A stretch of DNA of 64,000 bases from CAWFZT01 sp963820415. GTDB lineage: Bacteria; Chloroflexota; Anaerolineae; Anaerolineales; Anaerolineaceae. Both the position numbers and the translations under genes were made by a program. The notes under the pieces are model-generated. The model did no database searches, was not told the origin of the DNA, and saw nothing but the letters and a program-made list of their open reading frames with translations. Location of the stretch: the NCBI GenBank assembly GCA_963820415.1, contig CAWFZT010000004.1, forward strand, positions 310,001-374,000, read 5' to 3'. Positions 54,374-62,328 of the stretch are shown piece by piece. The stretch's first letter is position 1, and each line of letters starts with the position of its first letter.

Positions 54374-55131
54374 GAAACCTTTAACCTCAATGCCCGGCTG
54401 AGTGAATGGGCCAAAAGGCCAATCGGCGCGGCCAGGATAAGATGCAAAACCAGGCTAATCCCAAAAATTGTTGCCAGGGTAAGCAGGAGCTGGTTCAACC
54501 GGGGCGCCAGGTTTGAAAGCATCCACGGACCCGCCCCCGCCAGGATCGAAATACCAGCCAGGCCAACCAGGATTAGCGTCAGCGGCAGCCAGGCTCTCCG
54601 GTCAGACGCCGAAGGCAGCATAGTGCTGCTGATGGTGAACGCCAGGTAAAACCACACCCAGAAATCCGGCAAGTCTGGTAATTGTACCAGAGCGTGCCAG
54701 AACTGCGCCCATTGAGCATGAGCAGCAAAACTTCCCAGGGAAACCAATCCCAGAGGGGAAATGCCCAGGTAAGCGATTACCGCGCCGCCAGAGAGCAGCG
54801 GAGCAATGCCAATCAGGGCGTCGCGCAAGAAATCCGTTTTGGCAGTTTCTACGAAGCCTAGTTGGAGCTGCCCATCTGGTTGAGTTTTGGGTAAAACTGA
54901 AAAACGGCCAGTTGGCACACGCAGTAATTTTGCCATTAAGAAATGGCTGGTTTCGTGAAGCAATACCCCTGGAAAAAAAAGAAGAGAAAAAAGGCCAATC
55001 GTCAGTTCAGGGCGGCGAGTAAGCAGCAAGAAGACAGCCTGGATTTCGCGATGCAGCCAGCGCTGGACCAGTATAAATGGCGCCAGGCAGACTACCAGCC
55101 AGACCAGGCCATCTAATCGCCCGAAATTCAC
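54370..55131 (-). CDS. Membrane protein with HETSH zinc motif (M50-like)
   Basis: A 253-residue polytopic membrane protein. His59-Glu60-x-x-His63 in LLHETSHFLMAKLL is a zinc-protease motif within a hydrophobic segment, as in site-2 proteases (M50). A possible third ligand region is SSTMLPSASDRRAW. About five further hydrophobic segments follow. The usual S2P LDG motif is not seen, so activity is uncertain. It overlaps tpiA (4 bp) and the binding-protein gene (4 bp). Confidence 0.65.
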   Translation of the reverse strand: MNFGRLDGLVWLVVCLAPFILVQRWLHREIQAVFLLLTRRPELTIGLFSLLFFPGVLLHETSHFLMAKLLRVPTGRFSVLPKTQPDGQLQLGFVETAKTDFLRDALIGIAPLLSGGAVIAYLGISPLGLVSLGSFAAHAQWAQFWHALVQLPDLPDFWVWFYLAFTISSTMLPSASDRRAWLPLTLILVGLAGISILAGAGPWMLSNLAPRLNQLLLTLATIFGISLVLHLILAAPIGLLAHSLSRALRLKVS

Positions 55132-55885
55132 TTAACCGCAGCCTGCACGATCTTGACGAAATCGGCCGGTTTTAGACTCGCCCCACCCACCAAAGCGCCG
55201 TCGACATCGGGCTGTCCGAAGAATTCCGCCGCGTTGCCGGCCGTGACCGATCCACCATACAGGATGCGCGTTCCCTGGGCCACCTCTTTCCCGAACAGTG
55301 AAATCAGCGCCGGGCGGATGTAGTCACTCAGTACCGTATTGGCGCCTGGCCCAGTGGCGGCGCGCCCGGTGCCGATTGCCCACACCGGTTCGTAAGCTAT
55401 CACCAACCGCCGGGCTTGTTCGTCAGACAATTCTTTCAGACCTTCCAGTACCTGGCGGATGACTACCTCGCCAGTCTGGCCGGCTTCGTTTTCAGCCAAC
55501 GTTTCACCAATGCACACGATTGGAATCAACTGGTTCGCCAGGGCCGCCTTGACCTTGCGGTTTACAGAGGCGTCAGTTTCGCTAAAATAGGTGCGCCTTT
55601 CTGAATGGCCCAGGATGACGTATTCGCAGAATTCCTTCACCATTGCAGGAGCTATTTCGCCGGTATAAGCCCCCGAGGCTTCCCAATACATATTCTGGGC
55701 GCCCAGGCCAATCCCTGTACCCGCCAGCTGCGCGGCCAGAGCCATTAAGCAGGAAAGGGGGGGCACAACACACGTTCGACGGATGGTTCAGCCTGCAGAC
55801 CGGGCAGCATTTCAGCCACCAGAAGCCTGGCCTGTTCGACCGTCTTGTTCATTTTCCAGTTTCCAGCTACTAAGGGTTTACGCAT
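55128..55885 (-). pseudogene. tpiA: Triosephosphate isomerase, one-base frameshift
   Basis: Glycolytic TIM-barrel enzyme interconverting DHAP and glyceraldehyde-3-phosphate; 252 residues if one base is restored. First frame from ATG 55885: MRKPLVAGNWKMNKTVEQAR ... VERVLCPPFPA (catalytic Asn and Lys in GNWKMN), then a stop. The remainder resumes at LMALAAQLAGTGIGLGAQNM with His in VILGHSERRTYF, catalytic Glu in AYEPVWAIGTGRAA, and phosphate loop ILYGGSVTAGNAAEF. A missing T in GCTTTAATG, or a miscall in the nearby seven-C run, restores it. An essential gene intact apart from one base points to an assembly error. Confidence 0.93.
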
Positions 55886-55979
55886 GTTTACCTCAATGAA
55901 AGAATATGCAGTTCTCCCGGAAGATTTTCACTGATTATAGTCGCTCGAGCCTCTACTCGCAACTAAAAGCAATAACTGT

Positions 55980-56009
55980 TTGACGAAGGTCCCTGCATGC
56001 GGGTACAAT
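55980..56009 (+). promoter_or_regulatory. Promoter of mntP
   Basis: -35 TTGACG (55980-55985) and -10 TACAAT (56004-56009), spacing 18 bp. Transcription would begin near 56016, downstream of ATG 55997, which favours the TTG start at 56036. Confidence 0.6.
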
Positions 56010-56035
56010 TCACGAAATTTAAAGGAAGCATTCTA

Positions 56036-56602
56036 TTGGCCTTTTTTACTATTCTGGTGATTGCAATTGGTTTATCCATGGACGCTGTGGCAGTGTCGTT
56101 GGGAGTTGGGACAACCGAACATGTCAAGGACCGGCGCTCAAAGCTGCGCCTGGCCATGCATTTCGGAATTTTCCAGACCGGCATGACCCTGCTGGGCTGG
56201 CTGGCAGGTTCAGCAGTGGCGCAATTTATCTCCGCTGTCGATCATTGGGTCGCTTTTGGATTGCTGTCATACGTCGGTATCACCATGATCCGTTCTGGGT
56301 TCCGCCCTGATATTGCTTCTTATCCGACTAACCCTTCCAAAGGGAATTTGCTGGTGATGCTCTCAGTAGCAACCAGCCTGGACGCCTTGGCGGTGGGATT
56401 GAGTATGGCAATCATGCATGTCGTTATCATCTATCCAGCGGTGGTGATCGGTCTGGTAACTTTTGGATTATCGGTTGCGGCATTGTTCCTGGGTAATAAA
56501 TTGGGTGAAAAATTTGGCAAAAAGATGGAGGTCATTGGAGGCGTCGTCCTGATCGGCATGGGATTGGAAATCCTGGCCACACATCTATTGGGTGTAAATT
56601 AA
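56036..56602 (+). CDS. mntP: Manganese efflux pump MntP
   Basis: A 188-residue MntP (formerly DUF204) Mn2+ exporter with six helices in two repeats. The paired acidic motifs are IGLSMDAVAVSLG (Asp16) and ATSLDALAVGLS (Asp116). Start: TTG 56036 with AAAGGA nine bases upstream and the promoter just before; this places the key Asp at position 16, as in E. coli MntP. The longer ATG 55997 version would start inside the promoter. I see no yybP-ykoY riboswitch upstream. Confidence 0.9.
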   Translation: MAFFTILVIAIGLSMDAVAVSLGVGTTEHVKDRRSKLRLAMHFGIFQTGMTLLGWLAGSAVAQFISAVDHWVAFGLLSYVGITMIRSGFRPDIASYPTNPSKGNLLVMLSVATSLDALAVGLSMAIMHVVIIYPAVVIGLVTFGLSVAALFLGNKLGEKFGKKMEVIGGVVLIGMGLEILATHLLGVN

Positions 56603-56604
56603 TC

Positions 56605-57462
56605 TTAATATTCTTCCATGCCGGTTTCTACCTTCTTATGTAGGAAGCCTTTTACCAGGATCAGAGTTAGAAAAGCAAAACTGATCAAGATCACCGAAAG
56701 AGTTAAAGCCACGTTCATATCAATTTCGAAGCCGATATAGATCGCCAGAGGCATGGTTTGTGTCCGGCCAGGGAAATTGCCAGCAAAGATAATCGTAGCG
56801 CCAAATTCGCCCATAGCGCGCGCCCAGGTCATCAAACTGCCGCTCAGGATCGAAGATCGGGCCATGGGGAGCATTACGTAGCGGAAAGTTTGCCAGCGGT
56901 TGGCGCCATCCAATGCGGCAGCTTTTCTCAGCTCACAGTCGACTGCATCAAAGCCGAGTGTGGCTGCCTTGATATAAAGGGGGGCGGCTATGAAAGTCTG
57001 GGCCATGATGACCGCTGCAGTAGTAAACGGCAGGCTGATCCCCAGCGGAGCCAGCCATATCCCCAGGATCCCGCGCCGGCCAAACGCCATTAAAAGGGCT
57101 ACGCCAGCCACCGCCGGGGGTAGCACGATCGGTAGATCGATCAGCGTATCGATGATCCGGTTGAGCCGATTCCGCCGCCGAGATAGAAGATAGGCCACAG
57201 GGGTTCCCAGCAGGAGGGAAATACCGACCGTTGAGATTGAGGTAATCAGGCTGATACGGATGGCGGTCAGCGCCTGGTCCTGTCGCAAGGTTTGCCAGAA
57301 GTCATATGGCGAGAGGCGTAAGAACATTGCCAGCAGAGGGATGGCGATGAACAGGATAAACGGGAAAGCCAGTAAATACCAGGACCTGCTAATCCAGCGG
57401 CGAGGTTTTCTGGCGCCCGGTGTTGCGGGCAACGAGAGTTTTTTCTGGAAATCGTTATCCAT
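56605..57462 (-). CDS. modB: Molybdate-type ABC transporter permease
   Basis: A 285-residue permease of the ModB/CysTW group: SRSWYLLAFPFILFIAIPLL at the N terminus, LPIVLPPAVAGVALLMAFGR, the EAA loop CELRKAAALDGANRWQTFRY and MGEFGATIIFAGNFPGRTQT, typical of molybdate/tungstate permeases. Neither the binding protein (ModA) nor the ATPase (ModC) is adjacent. Its start overlaps the stop of the upstream exporter gene by 8 bp. Confidence 0.85.
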   Translation of the reverse strand: MDNDFQKKLSLPATPGARKPRRWISRSWYLLAFPFILFIAIPLLAMFLRLSPYDFWQTLRQDQALTAIRISLITSISTVGISLLLGTPVAYLLSRRRNRLNRIIDTLIDLPIVLPPAVAGVALLMAFGRRGILGIWLAPLGISLPFTTAAVIMAQTFIAAPLYIKAATLGFDAVDCELRKAAALDGANRWQTFRYVMLPMARSSILSGSLMTWARAMGEFGATIIFAGNFPGRTQTMPLAIYIGFEIDMNVALTLSVILISFAFLTLILVKGFLHKKVETGMEEY

Positions 57463-59196
57463 GGAGCTGTTTTTGCACGTGGTTTAACCGGTAGTAGAGG
57501 CCGTTTTGGGCGATCAACTCGGTATGAGTACCCAACTCAACTATCCCGCAATCATCCAATACCACAATCATATCCGCATTGCGGATCGTGGAAAGCCGGT
57601 GGGCGATGATGATCGCTGTCCTGCCCACCATCAGCCGTTCCAGGGCCTCCTGGATCAACAGCTCGGTCTCGGTATCTACCGAGGAGGTGGCTTCGTCAAG
57701 GATCAGAATAGGGGCATCTTTCAGGACTGCTCGGGCTATGGAAAGGCGCTGTTTTTGCCCGCCGGAAAGTTTTACCCCACGCTCGCCGATCATCGTATCG
57801 TAGCCATCTGACAGGGCGGTGATGAAGGAGTGTGCATTGGCAATCATTGCTGCCTTGATAACGTCTTGCTCCGAAGCATCCGGACGCCCAAACAGGATAT
57901 TCTCACGTACCGTGCCATGAAACAAGAAAACGTCTTGCAAGACGATGCTGACTTGCCGGCGCAGGCTTTCCAGAGTGAATTCACGAATATCTTTTCCGTC
58001 CAGTAGAATATTCCCGCAGCCCACGTCGTAAAACCGCGGGATCAGACTGACCAGGGTTGATTTACCCACGCCGGTTGGACCGACCAGGGCGACCACGTGG
58101 TTGGCCGGGATGTCCAGGTTGATATTTTCCAGAATTGGTTCGCCTTCGTTATATTGGAAATGGACATCGGAGAAGGTGATATCCCCTTTCGCCCGTCCAC
58201 GCAGGTCGGCGGCACCGGTATGATCCTGGATTTCAGGTTCTTCAGCCAGGATCTCTGCCACACGGTCAGCGCCGGCCAGAGCACCCTGTATCTGTTCCCA
58301 GGAATTGCCCAAATTGCGCACTGGCTGGTAAAAGAGGTCGAGGTAAAGGAAAAAGGCGACCAGGTCAGCCACCGATAGAATACCCTTGAAAGCAAGCTGG
58401 CCCCCGAAATAAATCACGATCAGTAAGCCCAATGAAGAGGTGAAATCAACAAAAGGTTGGAAAATCGACATCAGGCGCAGAGCTCGCAGCAGCGAACGGC
58501 GATAACGATCGATTCCTTGTCCTACCCGCTGCAGTTCCTCTTGCTCGCGGGTAAAAGCTTTAATATCACGTATGCCGGAGATATTGTCATTGAGTAAGGC
58601 ATTCAAATCCCCCAGTTCCTTTTGCCGGTCGCGGAAAGCTGGCCTGACATAACGGGCATACACTCGCAAGGAAAGGATCACTAAAGGAATAGGAATGATG
58701 CTTAGAAGAGTCAGGCGCCAATTCAGGCTGAAAAGGACGATACTGACTCCGACCAGCGTCAGTATGTTTACCAGCACATCCGGTACTGCGTGCGCAATCA
58801 ACTGTTCGAAAAGGTCGGTATCGTTGACGACCCGTGACATAAGCTGCCCGGTTTGTTTATCTGCATAGTAGCGAAGAGAGAGACGCTGTAAATGGTTATA
58901 AATATGAGCGCGCACCTCTGCAACCACGCCCCAACCTGCCACGTGGGCCATATACCCGCGCAAGAATTGCAGTATCGCGCGCAGGACGTAAATCCCCAGC
59001 ACTGCCAGGGTTAAGAAGTAATGAATCTCATGGTCTGGCTTGCAGCCATTTGGCCTGTGATGGCGCTAATCAATACTTTTATGATCCAGGGAATCAGAAG
59101 CTGAACGCCGACCAGTAGAAACATGCTGATGACTGTGACGATCAAAGTCCCAGTATATTTACGGGCATACCTAAAGACAAGCTGGAATGGTTTCAA
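57455..59196 (-). pseudogene. ABC exporter (ATPase-permease fusion), frameshifted
   Basis: About 580 residues if repaired. The first 61 codons (MKPFQLVFRYARKYTGTLIV ... SQTMRFITS) and the remainder (from YFLTLAVLGIYVLRAILQFL) are in different frames; the break is near 59010-59030. The ATPase is complete: Walker A GPTGVGKSTLV, signature LSGGQKQRLSIARAVL, Walker B ILILDEATSSVDT, H-loop IIIAHRLST. A homodimeric lipid/drug exporter of the MsbA type is likely. Conservation on both sides suggests an assembly indel. Confidence 0.87.
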
Positions 59197-59237
59197 GATA
59201 ATAAAATCCCGGTAGGTGAGATAACCGGAGAATTTTA

Positions 59238-60648
59238 CTACAAACCGGCCAGACTATTATCCTCAGTCTGGAGGTTTTTGTCATGGTGGTCTTCGTATTT
59301 GCGCAGCCGGAACACTAAAAATGCGGCAAATAGTCCAAAAAGTGCATTGGCCAGGGCGATTTCATCTACCCCGAGCCAATCCACGCAAGGACCTCCGATG
59401 CTCAAGCCGATGAACGCGCCCAAGCCTAGAAACACCGAATAAAGCCCCATGATGGCGCCACGATCATCCACATGAGGCTCGGTAATATCCGCCAGGTGAG
59501 CTACTGCTGAAGGAGTGAAACCGCTTTGAACCATGATGCTTAAGACGTAGCAGGACTGCCAGCGGAATCACCAGTGGAGCAGTCAGCGCGGGTTGGTGGT
59601 TGATGAGGAATAGCCACAGACAGGAGAAGATAAGCCCAATAGTGCCAATCAGCATGGCAGTGGTTTTCTTAAAATACACAAAGAAAAATGACCAGATTAA
59701 GATGCCCAGAATGAAGAAGGCGGCATATCCTGCCAGAATATTGCCTGCTTGCTGGCTGTTGAAATGACCGACTAGGAGCTGGTTGAAATGTTTGGATTTA
59801 TCGGTGAAAATTCGGGCAGTCAGGTTAATCCAGATACCCAATACGGCGTTTATCGCAATCCAGGCTGGTGCGAAACCAGCCACCGGAGGGCTGCTGAGAA
59901 TTTTCCAATAACGTTTCCATGTTTGGCTTGCTGAAGTTGTACCCTCGGTTGGCGATTTTTTCTCTCGGATTTCGTGGATACCCCACCACAGGATCCCCAG
60001 GCTGGCCAGATAGACCAGTGAATTGAGCGCAAAAGCAGGGCTGGTTAGCATAATTCCACCGACCACAGCCGGTGTCCCAAAGTTACGCCACAGCCAACCG
60101 CCGAGTGAAAAACCCACGGCAGTTCCGCCTATGGTGGCTATTTCGAAAAAGCCAATTATACGCGTACGCAGTTTCGGAGAATGTGCGGATGCTTCTGCAA
60201 TATATCCCAGGGTAGCCGGAGCATTACTGGCTGTTGAAAGTCCTTCCAGCAGGCGAGTTATAACGAGCAGCCAGAGAATGGTGGTCAAAGCAGTTATCTG
60301 AACGGCTACCGCGCCAAAAAGAGGCCCAAAAATAATAAAAAGTTTACGCCCGTAACGGTCGCTCCAGGCGCCGAAGAAAATCGCCCCAATCAATTCGGCA
60401 GCAAAGAAGCTTCCGATGATGATTCCACCTAAGGTATAAGAGATTCGGTAAACGTGATGAGAACCAAACAGCACACGCAATGGGCTGTCTGGTTGGATGG
60501 CTGCCTGATGAATTGAGTTGAAGTAGAATTGGATGTTTTGACCCATTGCCCCGGCTGCTGCTCGCAGCAGCAAGCTGCCGAAAATCACTGCTGCCAGTGA
60601 ACGGATTAGATGGGGAGGAGGGAGAGTGCGATCTTTTGATTGTTGCAT
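59238..60648 (-). pseudogene. MFS transporter, frameshifted
   Basis: About 470 residues if repaired. The N-terminal 370 or so residues carry the first helices and the A-motif FGAWSDRYGRKLFIIFGPLF. Near 59536-59550 the frame changes (…LVIPLAVLL, then SIMVQSGFTPSAVAHLADIT in the new frame) and the last two to three helices follow (GLYSVFLGLGAFIGLSIGG). Substrate unknown. The last residues LRKYEDHHDKNLQ form a polar tail. Confidence 0.83.
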
Positions 60649-60763
60649 GGCAGGTAAATGATTGAAATTCTAACATACTTAACAGGAAATTCATGCTTAA
60701 TCGATGTTCTACTTTGTTTTTGTAATAATCCCAATACATATAAATTAGGTAAAAATTATCCTA

Positions 60764-60792
60764 TTGTAAAAGATTATGGGTGCAGGTATAAT
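60764..60792 (+). promoter_or_regulatory. Promoter of the YtxH-domain gene
   Basis: -35 TTGTAA (60764-60769) and -10 TATAAT (60787-60792), spacing 17 bp. The start site would be about 45 nt before the gene. Confidence 0.75.
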
Positions 60793-60846
60793 TCACTCAA
60801 CACCTGGCCGAGTCCAGTGGAATTAATTGTACAAAAGGAGATTAGA

Positions 60847-61179
60847 ATGTCAGGCAATACACGAAGTACTGGTATACTTTTAGGCAGTTTATTGATTGGC
60901 GCCGTGGTCGGAGCGGTCGCCGCTTTATTAGTAGCTCCCCAGTCAGGAGTTCAGACTCGCACGATGATCAAGGAAAAAGGTTCTGAAGTCAAGGACAAAA
61001 TTGTCTACGGTGCAGGAGAGACTAGGGTCAAAGCGCAGCAGGCGGTCGTAGGACTGCGCGATCGTGCTGGAAAATGGGTGCGCGGGATGCGTCGCATGGA
61101 TTCCGGTTATGAAGACGTCGACCTGGAAATCATCAATCCTGAATTTTCTCATTCCTTACCTGGCCGAGGGCAAACTTGA
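60847..61179 (+). CDS. YtxH-domain protein
   Basis: A 110-residue small membrane-associated protein of the YtxH/GasVes-type family: an N-terminal glycine/alanine-rich helix (STGILLGSLLIGAVVGAVAA, then LLVAPQSG with the family 'APxSG' turn), then a basic amphipathic helix. Often stress-related; molecular role unknown. ATG 60847 has AAAGGAG; longer reading frames start before the promoter and are rejected. Its 3' end overlaps the convergent methyltransferase gene by 47 bp. Confidence 0.85.
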   Translation: MSGNTRSTGILLGSLLIGAVVGAVAALLVAPQSGVQTRTMIKEKGSEVKDKIVYGAGETRVKAQQAVVGLRDRAGKWVRGMRRMDSGYEDVDLEIINPEFSHSLPGRGQT

Positions 61180-62320
61180 CATCAATGCCCCCGTTAACCA
61201 GGTTCAGCATGTTTGTATACTCAAGCCCGGTGTTGCCTAAGAGTTGAAGGTCCGAACATAAAATTCCGAAGTTCCAGCCCGGGCATTTTGAGCTCAGCGT
61301 CTTGCCCATTTGAGCATACAAATTGCGCAGGTCGTGATTGGCGCTGACGCGCACCCCATAAGGGGGATTGGTTATGATCCAACCGGGCGAATCCGGGGGC
61401 TCGATAGCGGAAATCGCCTGGCAGGAAAATTGAATATTTTGCAGGACTCCTGCCCGTTCGGCATTTGACCGGGCCACCTGGATTGCCCCGGCATCCCGAT
61501 CCGAAGCCAGAATTATTACGGGAATTGGCTGCGTTTTAATCTGGACGCTGGCGAGGATTTCCTGCCATTCGGCCGCTGAGTAGCCTGGCCATTCCATGAA
61601 GCTGAAATGGCGGTTTAGACCGGGCGGGATGTGGTTAGAAATCAAAGCTGCTTCGATGGGAATCGTGCCCGACCCACAGAAAGGGTCGATGAGTGGAGAA
61701 ATACCATCCCATCCGGCGGCTATCAACAACCCGGCTGCCAGGGTTTCGCGTAAAGGGGCTTTAGCTGTCTCCAGCCGGTAGCCGCGGCGATGCAACAGTT
61801 CTCCGGAAGAGTCGACGCTGATCGTGCATAGATTATTTACTAGCCGAATGACAATGAGTTGTGACTGGCCTTCGCGGCTTTCTTTATTGATTTTGGTGAT
61901 TGAGGGCAGTTTTCCTAAGTGATCCTGGATGGCGCCCTGGACGCGTTCGGCTACCGCATCGGAATGATACAGGCGGGATTTCCGGCAGGAGACGTGGAAA
62001 GTTACCGGCTGGCCTGGCCTCAAGTATTTTGCCCAGGATAGCCGGCTGGCTTTCTTGCGCAGCTCAGAAAAAGATGCCGTATAAAATTCTCCCAGTCTCA
62101 CCAAAATGCGGCTGGCGGTGCGCAGGTGCAGGTTGGCGCGGTATAGTTCCCGCAGGTTGGCTTTGAATTCAATCCCCCCCTCTTCACCGGTGCGATCAAA
62201 TGGCGATGCATTAGCGGTAGTCAGCGGAATTCCCAGCCGCCGCAATTCCTGTCCGGTAAACGGTTCCAGTCCGGGGGCGCAAACGGCGAAAACTCTAAGC
62301 ACACCGGCAGGAGTATCCAA
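61133..62320 (-). CDS. THUMP-domain RNA methyltransferase (RlmL-like)
   Basis: About 395 residues; an S-adenosylmethionine-dependent N2-guanine RNA methyltransferase of the RlmL/YpsC type. THUMP/ferredoxin-like N-terminal part (VFAVCAPGLEPFTGQELRRL, GGIEFKANLRELYRANLHLR) then the methyltransferase domain with DPFCGSGTIPIEAALISNHI, SDRDAGAIQVARSNAERAG and the catalytic ITNPPYGVRV. In the sequence as given it is read through in frame from ygiQ, but the ygiQ stop in its true frame (62329-62331) shows two genes. The likely start is TTG 62320 (AGGA six bases before) or GTG 62302. Confidence 0.82.
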   Translation of the reverse strand: MDTPAGVLRVFAVCAPGLEPFTGQELRRLGIPLTTANASPFDRTGEEGGIEFKANLRELYRANLHLRTASRILVRLGEFYTASFSELRKKASRLSWAKYLRPGQPVTFHVSCRKSRLYHSDAVAERVQGAIQDHLGKLPSITKINKESREGQSQLIVIRLVNNLCTISVDSSGELLHRRGYRLETAKAPLRETLAAGLLIAAGWDGISPLIDPFCGSGTIPIEAALISNHIPPGLNRHFSFMEWPGYSAAEWQEILASVQIKTQPIPVIILASDRDAGAIQVARSNAERAGVLQNIQFSCQAISAIEPPDSPGWIITNPPYGVRVSANHDLRNLYAQMGKTLSSKCPGWNFGILCSDLQLLGNTGLEYTNMLNLVNGGIDVKFALGQVRNEKIQD

Positions 62321-62328
62321 AACCGATC

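Noticed and set aside
55886..56035. yybP-ykoY manganese riboswitch before mntP
   Set aside because: The predicted transcript start is only about 20 nt before the gene, and the conserved loop sequences of that riboswitch are not seen.
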